A stretch of DNA of 64,000 nucleotides from Collinsella intestinalis DSM 13280 (GTDB lineage: Bacteria; Actinomycetota; Coriobacteriia; Coriobacteriales; Coriobacteriaceae): the NCBI RefSeq assembly GCF_000156175.1, contig NZ_GG692710.1, forward strand, positions 454,512-518,511, in the 5' to 3' direction. The notes under the pieces were generated by a model. That model was not told the origin of the DNA. It made no database searches and saw nothing but the letters and a program-made list of their open reading frames with translations. Below are positions 17,228 to 25,469 of this stretch, one piece after another (the first letter of the stretch is position 1; the number at the start of each line of letters is the position of its first letter). The translations under genes and the position numbers were made by a program.

Positions 17228-18016
17228 TTAAAAAAGACGGGCGGTCTCCAGGAAATTACCGCAAAAGCTCACGCGATGGACGGGAGACAGACCGTGATCC
17301 TTGATTGCCTGGATGTGTTCGGCCGAGGCATAGCCTTTCGATTGAGCGAGATGGTACTCGGGATATTCCGTATCGAGCTCAACCATAAGCTCGTCACGAG
17401 TCACCTTGGCGACGATGGAGGCAGCGGCAATGCAGGCGACCTTGGCGTCACCCTTCACAACATCGCGCTCATTGGGAACGGCACCCAACGGATTGCCGTC
17501 CATGAGCACGCAGTCGGGCTCCAGGCCCGTGTCGGCAACGGCACCGGCGACCGCCTCACGAAGGGCGCGGGCCATGCCGATCTCGTCGATGCGGGAAGGA
17601 GCGATATGACAGATGCCGACAGCCGTTGCAACCTCCGCGATTCGAACGGCGAGCATCTCTCGCTTTGCGGGAGTCAACTGTTTGGAATCATTGATTCCCC
17701 AAATGCGCGGCTCGGAGGGAAGGCTTACGGCGCAAACGGTCAGAGGGCCGGCAACTGACCCGCGTCCGACCTCATCGACACCGACGACGACCCCCTCGCC
17801 GCCAAGCTGTGCCATGGTTTCGTACATCGCATCGACGCGCTCGCGCTCCGCACGCTCCTTTGAAAGCCGCTTCAAGGCGCGCTCGCACGCCTTTTGAACC
17901 TGCGCCCGCGGATCCTCGGAATACCGATCGACCAAAGCCTCGATCTGGTCGATGGACGCACTGCTCAACTCGGCGGCGACCTGGGCTGCCGACGCGGAAC
18001 TCGTCATATTGGCCAT
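17228..18016 (-). CDS. rnhB: Ribonuclease HII
   Basis: RNase HII removes RNA from RNA-DNA hybrids and starts ribonucleotide excision repair. The 262-aa protein has a 70-residue helical N-terminal extension like that of Bacillus-type enzymes. The catalytic core follows with GVDEVGRGSVAGPLTVCAVSL (Asp-Glu pair), INDSKQLTPAKRE, CVLMDGNPLG, and GDAKVACIAAASIVAKVTRDELM. I chose ATG 18016, preceded by AGAGGAAG; a TTG at 18034 in frame is weaker. A terminator separates it from rplS. The 160 bases downstream to yraN hold no gene. Confidence 0.95.
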   Translation of the reverse strand: MANMTSSASAAQVAAELSSASIDQIEALVDRYSEDPRAQVQKACERALKRLSKERAERERVDAMYETMAQLGGEGVVVGVDEVGRGSVAGPLTVCAVSLPSEPRIWGINDSKQLTPAKREMLAVRIAEVATAVGICHIAPSRIDEIGMARALREAVAGAVADTGLEPDCVLMDGNPLGAVPNERDVVKGDAKVACIAAASIVAKVTRDELMVELDTEYPEYHLAQSKGYASAEHIQAIKDHGLSPVHRVSFCGNFLETARLF

Positions 18017-18061
18017 ACCGGCTCTTCCTCTCAACGCTTGGACGCACCTTCGATGTACACG

Positions 18062-18092
18062 AAAACGGGCCGCCCAAAGAGCGGCCCGTTTC
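18062..18092 (-). terminator. Terminator after rplS
   Basis: An 11-bp perfect stem (AAACGGGCCGC / GCGGCCCGTTT, arms 18063-18073 and 18081-18091) around a 7-base loop lies about 30 bases after the rplS stop. The minus-strand 3' arm ends in a T run. Confidence 0.8.
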
Positions 18093-18124
18093 CTGTTGCG
18101 GATCTGTACTCCGCGAAAAGCGAC

Positions 18125-18466
18125 TTAGCGCTTCTCGGGGATGCGGGCAGCCTTGCCCACCTTGTCGCGCAGGTAGTAGAGCTTGGCGCGACGGACCTTA
18201 CCGTGACGCACGACCTCGAGCTTGGCGATCTTCGGGGAGTGAACCGGGAAGGTACGCTCGACGCCGACGCCATAGGAGACCTTGCGGACCGTGAAGGTCT
18301 CGCGAGAACCGGCACCCTGGAGACGGATGACGTCGCCCTGGAAGACCTGGACGCGCTCGCGGTCACCCTCCTTGATGCGGTAGTGCACCTTGACGTTGTC
18401 GCCGACCAGGATGCGAGGCATGTCCTCGCGGATCTGCTGACGCTCGATTGCGCGGATGTAATCCAT
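18125..18466 (-). CDS. rplS: 50S ribosomal protein L19
   Basis: L19 sits at the 30S-50S interface. The 113-aa protein shows the family sequence [31 protein letters not shown], followed by [50 protein letters not shown]. It stands alone between its own promoter (18537-18565) and a terminator, rather than with trmD and rimM as in many bacteria. Confidence 0.98.
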   Translation of the reverse strand: MDYIRAIERQQIREDMPRILVGDNVKVHYRIKEGDRERVQVFQGDVIRLQGAGSRETFTVRKVSYGVGVERTFPVHSPKIAKLEVVRHGKVRRAKLYYLRDKVGKAARIPEKR

Positions 18467-18490
18467 GACAGATTCCTTACTCTTCTAGAG

Positions 18491-18513
18491 GTGCCGCACG
18501 CGTACGCCGGCAC
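18491..18513 (-). promoter_or_regulatory. Hairpin in the rplS leader
   Basis: GTGCC at 18491-18495 pairs with GGCAC at 18509-18513, with further GC pairing inside, about 25 bases before the start codon. Ribosomal-protein leaders for L19 are known in other phyla; a regulatory role here is unproven. Confidence 0.35.
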
Positions 18514-18536
18514 ATAGGTTGAACAAACAGCTTGGT

Positions 18537-18565
18537 AGTATACACAAGATGCAGGTCGAACCCAA
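18537..18565 (-). promoter_or_regulatory. Promoter of rplS
   Basis: On the minus strand TTGGGT (18565-18560) and TATACT (18542-18537) are separated by exactly 17 bases, about 70 bases before the rplS start. Confidence 0.65.
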
Positions 18566-18671
18566 GGAAAACCTCAACTCCTCCACGGGAATCCCCGCAC
18601 CGAGAACCCTTGAAAACACCCGTACTCCCCCACGATGCCCTCACCGGGACGAAACGAAGACCGGCAGGTCA

Positions 18672-19577
18672 TCACACATCACGTTGGCGAAGGTTGATCT
18701 GGCGCTTTCCCTGCTCGCCCACCGGCTCATCAAACTCGTAGACACCCAAGGACTTCAAAAACGGGCGCAGGCGCTTATACCCGTAGTTGCGAACGTCGAA
18801 ATCGGGAAGACGCTTCCCAAGCTGATCGCCAAGCAGCCCCAGGGAGATCCAGCCGTCTTCATCGCCGAAGGAATCGATGACGGCGTTGATGGCGCAGCGA
18901 ATCGCACGCAGATGGCGGCGCTTATCGGCTCGGCTCATCTCGCCGAACGTCACTTCCCCCTCAAGCTCATCATCGACATCCTCACAGGCGCAATCGAAAG
19001 ACTCGGACGTATTGCCGCCGGCATCGCCAGGTCGACGGCGACGTCGACGGGAGGGCGTCTTTCCCGTCGAGGCCGCCATATCGGTGTCATCACGGGCATC
19101 CTGCGCGTCTTCAGATTCCTCGTCCTGTCGCTGGGCGTAGAGCAGATCGAGGTATTTGAACTGGTTACAGGCAGAGATGAACGGCTTGGGGGTCTTTTGC
19201 TCGCCCATGCCGATAACGATCATGCCGCTTTCGCGCAAACGGGCGACGAGTCGCGTGAAATCGGAATCGGAACTGACGATGGCGAATCCGTCGACCGTTC
19301 CCGAATACAGGATGTCCATCGCGTCGATGATCATCGCGGAGTCGGTGGCATTCTTGCCATACGTGTAGCTGTACTGCTGCATGGGAATGATCGAATGGTC
19401 GAGCAGGCAACTCTTCCAGCTCGCCAATCGCGGACTCGTCCAATCGCCATAGATGCGCTTGTACGTCGCAACGCCCGCGTTGGAAATCTCATCGAGGATT
19501 ACCTTGATGTACTTCTCGCTAACGTTGTCGGCATCGATCAAGACGGCGAATCTCAGCTCGGAAGTCGTCTCAAACAT
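18672..19577 (-). CDS. NYN-domain ribonuclease-like protein with C-terminal OST-HTH/LOTUS domain
   Basis: The 301-aa protein combines two RNA-related domains. The N-terminal NYN/PIN-like domain (about 8-150) has the acidic motifs VLIDADNVSEKYIKVILDE, DSAMIIDAMDILYSG and IVSSDSDFTRLVARLRE. These supply the aspartates of a metal-dependent nuclease site. A low-complexity acidic-basic linker with an RRRRR run (about 155-195) leads to a C-terminal OST-HTH/LOTUS-like domain (AIRCAINAVIDSFGDEDGWISLGLLGDQLGKRLPDF). The family is known from LabA/DUF88 proteins; substrates in bacteria are mostly unknown. GAAAGGA precedes the ATG. It is monocistronic between rplS and ftsH. Confidence 0.85.
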   Translation of the reverse strand: MFETTSELRFAVLIDADNVSEKYIKVILDEISNAGVATYKRIYGDWTSPRLASWKSCLLDHSIIPMQQYSYTYGKNATDSAMIIDAMDILYSGTVDGFAIVSSDSDFTRLVARLRESGMIVIGMGEQKTPKPFISACNQFKYLDLLYAQRQDEESEDAQDARDDTDMAASTGKTPSRRRRRRPGDAGGNTSESFDCACEDVDDELEGEVTFGEMSRADKRRHLRAIRCAINAVIDSFGDEDGWISLGLLGDQLGKRLPDFDVRNYGYKRLRPFLKSLGVYEFDEPVGEQGKRQINLRQRDV

Positions 19578-19606
19578 CTTGTCCTTTCAGGCCATTCGCA
19601 CGCAGA

Positions 19607-19636
19607 GACCCCGCTCGCACATGGGCGGGCGGGGTC
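19607..19636 (-). terminator. Hairpin after ftsH
   Basis: GACCCCGC at 19607-19614 pairs with GCGGGGTC at 19629-19636 shortly after the ftsH stop. The T tract is weak, so it may be an inefficient terminator. Confidence 0.5.
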
Positions 19637-19664
19637 GGATTTCAGCCGCGAGCGATAGCCACTG

Positions 19665-21572
19665 TTACTCCTGGGGGCCCTTGGGCATGAGCGGATTCTC
19701 GCGAGTGAGAAGGCTCATGAACTCATCGCCCGTGATGGTCTCCTTCTTGTAGAGGTAATGGGCGAGCTCATGCAGCTTGAACTTGTTTTCCTTCAGGATC
19801 TGCATGGCGCGCTCATGCGCCTCGGTAATGAGCTTGAGGACGGCCGCGTCAACGCGCTCCGCGGTGCCGGGGGCGCAAGTAAGCGACGTGTCCTGGTTGA
19901 GGTAGGCGTTCTGAACGGTGCCGAGCGCCATCATGCCAAACTCCTCGGACATACCGAACCGCGTAATCATGTTGCGCGCGAGCTTGGTCGCCTGCTCGAT
20001 ATCGTTCGCGGCACCGGTGGTCATCTCGCCGAAGATGAGCTCCTCAGCAGCACGGCCGCCGCAATAGACGGCGAGCTTGTCCAAAACCTCTTGCTTGGTG
20101 GTGAGGAAACGCTCATCTTCCTCCACCTGCATGGTATAGCCGAGGGCGCCCGACGTGCGGGGCACGATGGTGATCTTGGTGACCGGAGCCGAGCCCTTCT
20201 GACGAGCCGCCACGATGGCGTGGCCGATCTCGTGGTACGCGACGACCTGCTTCTCGTGATCGGACAAAACGGTGGACTTGCGCTGCTGGCCGGCGATGAC
20301 CACCTCGACGCTCTCCTCGAAGTCCTCCTGGGTCGCACGCTTGCGACCGAGGCGGACGGCGCGAAGGGCGCCCTCGTTAATGATATTGGCCAGATCGGCA
20401 CCGGAAGCACCGGGTGTGGCGCGGGCGATCGTGGTCAAGTCGATGCCGGGCTCGGTCTTCACATCCTTGGTATGAAGCTCGAGGATGGCCTTACGACCGG
20501 CCAGGTCAGGCAGCTCGACGGGCACGCGGCGGTCGAAGCGACCAGGACGCAGCAATGCGGCGTCGAGCGAGTCGGGGCGGTTGGTGGCCGCAAGGACGAC
20601 GATGCCCTTTTGGTTGTCGAAGCCGTCCATCTCGGTGAGGAGCTGGTTGAGCGTCTGCTCGCGCTCGTCGTTTCCAGAGAAACCGCCACCGTCGCGCTTC
20701 TTGCCGATGGTATCGATCTCATCGATGAAGACGATGCAGGGGGCCTTTTCCTTGGCCTGCTTGAACAGGTCGCGAACCTTGGCGGCGCCGCGGCCAACGA
20801 ACATCTCGACGAACTCGGAACCCGAAATGGAGAAGAACGGTACACCGGCCTCGCCGGCAACGGCCTTGGCGAGCAGGGTCTTGCCCGTGCCGGGAGGACC
20901 CACGAGCAGGGCACCGCGCGGCAACTTGGCACCGATCTCCTCGTAGCGCTGCGGGTTCTCAAGGAAGTCCACGACCTCCTTGAGAGATTCCTTTGCCTCC
21001 TCCTGGCCGGCAACATCCTTGAAGGTCACACCGACATCCTTGGATGCGACGATGCGCGCACCGGACTTACCGAGGTTGCCGCCGCCCAGGCCGCCGAAGC
21101 CGCCGCCGGAGAAATCCATGGAGGGGTTGTCGTCTCCCATGGCCTTCTTCATGCGACGGTTGAGCCACCAGCCGAGCAGGAAGAAGATGAGCATGGGTGC
21201 GAACACGGTCACCATCAGGTAGGTCCACATACCGGAATCCTGCTTGGGGATGGTGACCTTGAGCTCGGCACCTGCCTCCTCGATGCGGTTCGTCAAATCG
21301 ACGTCGGTAGGCATGGTGGTGGTGCGATAGGCCTTGTCCTTCTCGCCCTTGCGCGTGTACATGGCCTGCGCGTCATCGGTTGTATAGCTGATCTCCTTGA
21401 CCTTTTTGTCCTTAAGGTCATCAAGCAGCTGGGAATACGTGACATCCTCGACCTGCATACCGCCGTTTTGGAAGCTCGGGAACAGCACATTGCTGAGAAC
21501 GAGGTACACCGCGAAGGCGATGAGCACGTAGAGGATCATGTTGCGTCTACGCTTGTGATCGTCCATTTCCAT
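19665..21572 (-). CDS. ftsH: ATP-dependent zinc metalloprotease FtsH
   Basis: FtsH is the hexameric membrane protease that degrades misfolded membrane proteins and short-lived regulators. The 635-aa protein has two N-terminal membrane segments ([20 protein letters not shown] and [18 protein letters not shown]) around a small extracytoplasmic domain. The AAA domain follows, with Walker [21 protein letters not shown], Walker [12 protein letters not shown] and the second region of homology. The zinc site is HEIGH instead of the more frequent HEAGH. The third zinc ligand region is around [22 protein letters not shown] lies seven bases before the ATG. Confidence 0.97.
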   Translation of the reverse strand: MEMDDHKRRRNMILYVLIAFAVYLVLSNVLFPSFQNGGMQVEDVTYSQLLDDLKDKKVKEISYTTDDAQAMYTRKGEKDKAYRTTTMPTDVDLTNRIEEAGAELKVTIPKQDSGMWTYLMVTVFAPMLIFFLLGWWLNRRMKKAMGDDNPSMDFSGGGFGGLGGGNLGKSGARIVASKDVGVTFKDVAGQEEAKESLKEVVDFLENPQRYEEIGAKLPRGALLVGPPGTGKTLLAKAVAGEAGVPFFSISGSEFVEMFVGRGAAKVRDLFKQAKEKAPCIVFIDEIDTIGKKRDGGGFSGNDEREQTLNQLLTEMDGFDNQKGIVVLAATNRPDSLDAALLRPGRFDRRVPVELPDLAGRKAILELHTKDVKTEPGIDLTTIARATPGASGADLANIINEGALRAVRLGRKRATQEDFEESVEVVIAGQQRKSTVLSDHEKQVVAYHEIGHAIVAARQKGSAPVTKITIVPRTSGALGYTMQVEEDERFLTTKQEVLDKLAVYCGGRAAEELIFGEMTTGAANDIEQATKLARNMITRFGMSEEFGMMALGTVQNAYLNQDTSLTCAPGTAERVDAAVLKLITEAHERAMQILKENKFKLHELAHYLYKKETITGDEFMSLLTRENPLMPKGPQE

Positions 21573-21649
21573 GGAAAGACTCCGTCCGTACGTTCAGTAT
21601 CTGGTTCAGGATACCCCGCGGGGCGCAATCTAAACGGATGAGCGAGGCG

Positions 21650-23044
21650 CTAGATGGAGAGCTCGAGCTTATCCCGACGGCGCTCGGCATGGCTGAGCCA
21701 ATGACCGAAGTGATGATAGGCGACGAACAGGCAGGCCGTGAGAATCCATGTAACCGGATACACCATCAGCATGGTCTGAAGCATATGGTGCATCGGCACC
21801 ACGACGAGCAGCCAGATGACACGGAACACCACGGTGCCCACAACCGTCAGCAACATGGGGCGCAGGCTCTCGCCGGAGCCGCGGATGGCGCCCGATGTGT
21901 TGTCGACAATCGAATAGAACAGATAGAACGGCGCGATGAAATGAATCATGGTCGAGGTATAGCCCACCACCGTGGAATCATCAATGAAGAATCGGGCCAG
22001 CGGATCGACGAACGTGATGAGGAACAGTGCCATCGAGCCAATGAGGGTCACCGTGATGACGAGCGAGGTATGGTAACCGCGGCGCATGCGTTCGTAATTC
22101 CGCGCGCCGAAGTTCTGCGCGGAGAACGTGGTCATGGCCACGCCGAGCGCCTCGGTGACCATCCACACGATGCCGTCCAGGCGGGCGGCAAGGCCCCAGC
22201 CAGTCACGGCGTCCGCTCCGAAAGAATTCACCGTAGACTGCACGATGATGTTAGAGATCGAATAGAGTGAGGCTTGGATCCCCAACGGCAGGCCGGTGGC
22301 GACCATACTCTTGCAGATGACGGGGTCGATGCGCAGCCGGGAGAACTCGAGGTGCCACGGTCCATCGGCGCGCATAAGGCGCAAAAGCACCATAGAGGCG
22401 TTGATCGCAATAGTGAGAGCCGTCGCGATGCCGCAGCCCAGAGCCTCCATCTTGAACCAGGCGACGAAAATCAGGTCGAAGACCACGTTGAAAATGCAGC
22501 CGCTCGCGATAATGAGCGCGGGCGCACGCGTATCGCCCACGGCACGCAGAAGAGCGGTACCCATGTTGAGGACAAGCGAGAACACCATGGCCCCAAAATA
22601 GCAGCGAGAATAAGCCACGGCCTCCCACATGAGCTCGTCGGGCGTCCCCATAAGCGTGAGGATGCTCGGCAAGAATATGACTCCGAACACCGATATGCAA
22701 GCACCGATGATGAGCGCGAGCGTCATGGCGGTGTGGACGGAACGAGAGAGCCGGTCGTCGTCGCGCTGGCCGAAAAACTGACCGGTAATCACAGCGCAAC
22801 CGGCACCAAGGCCGACGCAAAAACCAATTGCAAGCTCAGAGAGGGACAGCGTGGACTGAATGCCGCCAAGTGCGATCTTGCCACCGAACTGCCCGACGAT
22901 ATACGTGTTGATGAGGGCATAGGCCTGCTGGAAGAAGGAGCTGAAGAAAATGGGCACACATAGGGCAAGAAGCTGACGCCAAATGACACCCTGTGTGACG
23001 TCGATCGAACCATTCCCGGCACGTTTTACCATATGCTCCCCCAT
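21650..23044 (-). CDS. MATE-family multidrug/cation efflux transporter
   Basis: The 464-aa protein has about twelve hydrophobic segments and typical MATE signatures. The first helix begins WRQLLALCVPIFFSSFFQQAYALINTYIVGQFGG, followed by GLGAGCAVITGQFFGQRDDD. In the second half VTGWGLAARLDGIVWMVTEALGVAMTTFSAQNFGARNYERMRRG repeats the pattern. Such carriers export drugs or metabolites in exchange for Na+ or H+; the substrate cannot be predicted. The start is ambiguous between ATG 23044 and ATG 23031. It lies downstream of a palindromic intergenic region. Confidence 0.9.
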   Translation of the reverse strand: MGEHMVKRAGNGSIDVTQGVIWRQLLALCVPIFFSSFFQQAYALINTYIVGQFGGKIALGGIQSTLSLSELAIGFCVGLGAGCAVITGQFFGQRDDDRLSRSVHTAMTLALIIGACISVFGVIFLPSILTLMGTPDELMWEAVAYSRCYFGAMVFSLVLNMGTALLRAVGDTRAPALIIASGCIFNVVFDLIFVAWFKMEALGCGIATALTIAINASMVLLRLMRADGPWHLEFSRLRIDPVICKSMVATGLPLGIQASLYSISNIIVQSTVNSFGADAVTGWGLAARLDGIVWMVTEALGVAMTTFSAQNFGARNYERMRRGYHTSLVITVTLIGSMALFLITFVDPLARFFIDDSTVVGYTSTMIHFIAPFYLFYSIVDNTSGAIRGSGESLRPMLLTVVGTVVFRVIWLLVVVPMHHMLQTMLMVYPVTWILTACLFVAYHHFGHWLSHAERRRDKLELSI

Positions 23045-23085
23045 CCCCGTTCAACTGCAGCCATACGAGCCTACGGCAACAACAT

Positions 23086-23129
23086 GGGGACCGCAACCCT
23101 TCGCCAATTATCGGCAGGTCGCAGTCCCC
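23086..23129. repeat. Extragenic palindrome containing REP-like motif copy 2
   Basis: GGGGACCGCAACC at 23086-23098 is an imperfect inverse (11 of 13) of GGTCGCAGTCCCC at 23117-23129. The right arm continues into the 25-base motif 23113-23137, which matches 738-762 at 21 of 25 bases. The element lies between the SpoU methyltransferase gene and the MATE gene. Confidence 0.5.
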
Positions 23130-23175
23130 AAACAACGCGGCGTTAAAGCACGAAAATGAAAGGTGCAGAGGTCGA

Positions 23176-24087
23176 CTAGGCAAACATGCCCGGACGGTAG
23201 TGATAGCCGTTGTCGACATGGGGGCAAAGCTGCCAGAACGCCACGGCACTTGCCGCAGCCACATTGAGGGAGTCCACGCCATGTGCCATGGGGATGCGGA
23301 TGGTCTTGTCGCACCCCGCTATAGTCCTGGCTTGCAGTCCCGTACCTTCGGTGCCCATGAAGATGGCATGGCGCTCGATATCCAGAAGCGACGGATCGTC
23401 GAGTGAGACGGAATCATCGGAAAGAGCCATGGCAGAGCACGTGAACCCCGCACCCTTGAGGACCTCGAAGCCGTCATACGGCCACGCGCGTGCCTCGCTG
23501 CCGATGCGCGTCCAAGGTACCTGGAACACCGTGCCCATGGACACACGCGCGGAGCGACGATACAGCGGATCGACGCACGTGGGGCTTACCAGGATGCCGT
23601 CGACATTGAGCGCGGCGGCGGAGCGAAAGATCGCACCGACATTGGAATGGTCGACGATGCCCTCGAGCACGCACACGCGCACCGGGCGACCATCGGCACG
23701 CTCGACGAGCCCGTCGAGAAAAGCGCCCGGATCGGCAAGTGGCGGTCGGCGAAACGCCGCAAGGGCTCCACGCGTGACGGAGAAGCCCGTGAGCTGCTCC
23801 AGCAGGTCCATCGCCCCCACAAACACAGGGATCTCAAGCTCAGGATGCGCATCGGCGACCTTGTCGAGCAACGGTGTCAGTTGCTCGAGCCAACGCTCCC
23901 CCAACAGAAAGCTCACCGGCTCGAGCCCCGCCTCAACCGCGCGCTCAATGACTTTGCCGCTCTCCGCGATGAAGATCCCCTTCTCGGGCTCCAACACAGA
24001 ACGCAGCTGGCGCTCGGTGAGTTTGGTGTACGCCTCGAGACGCGGGTCGTCGAGTGTCTCGATACGAATGATCTGCACGTCTGCCAT
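23176..24087 (-). CDS. TrmH/SpoU-family RNA 2'-O-methyltransferase
   Basis: This SPOUT-class enzyme would methylate ribose 2'-OH groups in rRNA or tRNA with S-adenosylmethionine. The 303-aa protein has an N-terminal L30e-like substrate-binding part (about 15-110). The knotted catalytic domain shows motif 1 VDHSNVGAIFRSAAALN, motif 2 AIFMGTEGTGL and motif 3 IRIPMAHGVDSLNVAAASAVAFWQL. The start ATG shares a base with the folA stop (TGATG), so the two are co-translated. The exact nucleotide target is not evident. Confidence 0.9.
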   Translation of the reverse strand: MADVQIIRIETLDDPRLEAYTKLTERQLRSVLEPEKGIFIAESGKVIERAVEAGLEPVSFLLGERWLEQLTPLLDKVADAHPELEIPVFVGAMDLLEQLTGFSVTRGALAAFRRPPLADPGAFLDGLVERADGRPVRVCVLEGIVDHSNVGAIFRSAAALNVDGILVSPTCVDPLYRRSARVSMGTVFQVPWTRIGSEARAWPYDGFEVLKGAGFTCSAMALSDDSVSLDDPSLLDIERHAIFMGTEGTGLQARTIAGCDKTIRIPMAHGVDSLNVAAASAVAFWQLCPHVDNGYHYRPGMFA

Positions 24088-24605
24088 CAGCAGTCCCCAC
24101 GGCGATACGTGACAAACTCAAACATGATCCCCTCATCACCCTGTCCGGGCTGGACCGTCTGGACATCAGATCGCCCCGCGACATACCAGGCGGGATCCTG
24201 CGAGAGATCGGGGAAATGCGTATCAACCTCATGCGCCACATGATTATGGGTGATCTCGGCCTCTGAACAATACGGCAGGAACTGCCCATACACCGCCCCC
24301 CCGCCGATAACCCAGGCAACGTCCTCATCCGCAACCGCGGCAAGCGCCTCGTCGACCGAATGAACGACCTCGACACCCTCACGGGAGAACGCCTCGTCGC
24401 GCGTCAACACGATATTGCGGCGGTCCTTGAGCGGACGGCCGCCCGGAAAGCTCTCGAGCGTCTTGCGGCCCATAATGACCGGATGTCCCTTCGTCTTATT
24501 GACGAAGTGCCTCATATCCGCACGATTGGACACGACCATGTCCCCATCGCGCCCAATCCCCCAGTCGTCGCACACCGCGACGATGGCCTTGAGTTCACAC
24601 GTCAT
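24087..24605 (-). CDS. folA: Dihydrofolate reductase
   Basis: DHFR reduces dihydrofolate to tetrahydrofolate with NADPH. It regenerates the cofactor used by thymidylate synthase, whose gene is ten bases upstream in the same unit. The 172-aa protein shows AIVAVCDDWGIGRDGDMVV at the N terminus, then HPVIMGRKTLESFPGGRPLKDRRNIVLTRD and WVIGGGAVYGQFL. The substrate-contacting acid, usually Asp or Glu in the first helix, appears as Asp in NRADMRHF. Length and motifs are normal. Trimethoprim sensitivity cannot be judged from the sequence. Confidence 0.95.
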   Translation of the reverse strand: MTCELKAIVAVCDDWGIGRDGDMVVSNRADMRHFVNKTKGHPVIMGRKTLESFPGGRPLKDRRNIVLTRDEAFSREGVEVVHSVDEALAAVADEDVAWVIGGGAVYGQFLPYCSEAEITHNHVAHEVDTHFPDLSQDPAWYVAGRSDVQTVQPGQGDEGIMFEFVTYRRGDC

Positions 24606-24614
24606 GATGCCCGC

Positions 24615-25463
24615 CTAGACCGCAATCGGAATGTTCTTGACCTGAGGACCATGGTTATAGTCCTCGACGATCAAATCTTCCGTCGTGAAATCATAGAAAT
24701 TCGTGACCTCGGGGTTAAGCGAGACCTTGGGCGCCGGATACTGCGGACGCTCGATGAGCTCGCGCACGATGTTGACATGGCGGTCGTAGATGTGCGCATC
24801 GACGATCACGTGCAGAAGCTCGCCTGCAATCATGTCGCAGTGACGCGCGACCATCATGAGCAGGATGGCGTACTGGCAAACGTTCCAGTTGTTCGCAGCG
24901 AGAATGTCCTGGCTACGCTGCATGAGGACCATATTGAGCACAGGCTTGTCGCAACCGGGCTCGGAGGTCACGTTGTACGTGACGCTGTAGGCACACGGAT
25001 ACAGATGCATCTCCGAAAGATCGGAGAAGGTATACATATTCGTCATGATGCGACGCGAGTACGGCGTGTGGGTGAGATCGTACAGGACACGGTCCATCTG
25101 GTCGAAGTCGCCCTCCTTGTAGTGCGACTTCTGCGCGATCTGATACCCGTACGCCTTGCCAATCGAACCCGTTTCATCGGCCCACTGATCCCAGATATGG
25201 GAATTGAGGTCGTTGATGTTGTTGGACTTCTTCTGGTAGATCCACAAGATCTCGTCCATCGCGGACTTGAGAGCGGTGCGGCGCAGCGTCAGCGCAGGGA
25301 ACTCCTCGCGCAGGTCGTAGCGGTTGGTGACACCAAAGTTCTTGATGGTGTAGGCAGGGGTGCCGTCCTCCCAAACCGGGCGGACCTTCTCCCCCTCCGT
25401 GGTCGTACCGTGATCGAGAATGTCTCGGCACATGGACACGAATAGCTTGTCTGCCTTGCTCAC
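24615..25463 (-). CDS. thyA: Thymidylate synthase (folate-dependent), divergent active-site motif
   Basis: ThyA converts dUMP to dTMP using methylenetetrahydrofolate, and folA directly downstream recycles its product. The 282-aa protein keeps the family order: RRTALKSAMDEILWIYQKKSNN, the catalytic cysteine in MHLYPCAYSVTYNV, LMQRSQDILAANNWNVCQYAIL and IVDAHIYDRHVN. The residue after the catalytic Cys is Ala, where the well-known enzymes have His (PCH). The flanking motifs suggest a functional variant clade rather than decay. The start ATG is seven bases after the ffh stop. Confidence 0.92.
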   Translation of the reverse strand: MSKADKLFVSMCRDILDHGTTTEGEKVRPVWEDGTPAYTIKNFGVTNRYDLREEFPALTLRRTALKSAMDEILWIYQKKSNNINDLNSHIWDQWADETGSIGKAYGYQIAQKSHYKEGDFDQMDRVLYDLTHTPYSRRIMTNMYTFSDLSEMHLYPCAYSVTYNVTSEPGCDKPVLNMVLMQRSQDILAANNWNVCQYAILLMMVARHCDMIAGELLHVIVDAHIYDRHVNIVRELIERPQYPAPKVSLNPEVTNFYDFTTEDLIVEDYNHGPQVKNIPIAV

Positions 25464-25469
25464 AAGATC

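Noticed and set aside
19758-21641. Plus-strand open frame of 627 codons antisense to ftsH
   Set aside because: The opposite strand encodes a complete FtsH; the antisense product lacks any recognisable domain.
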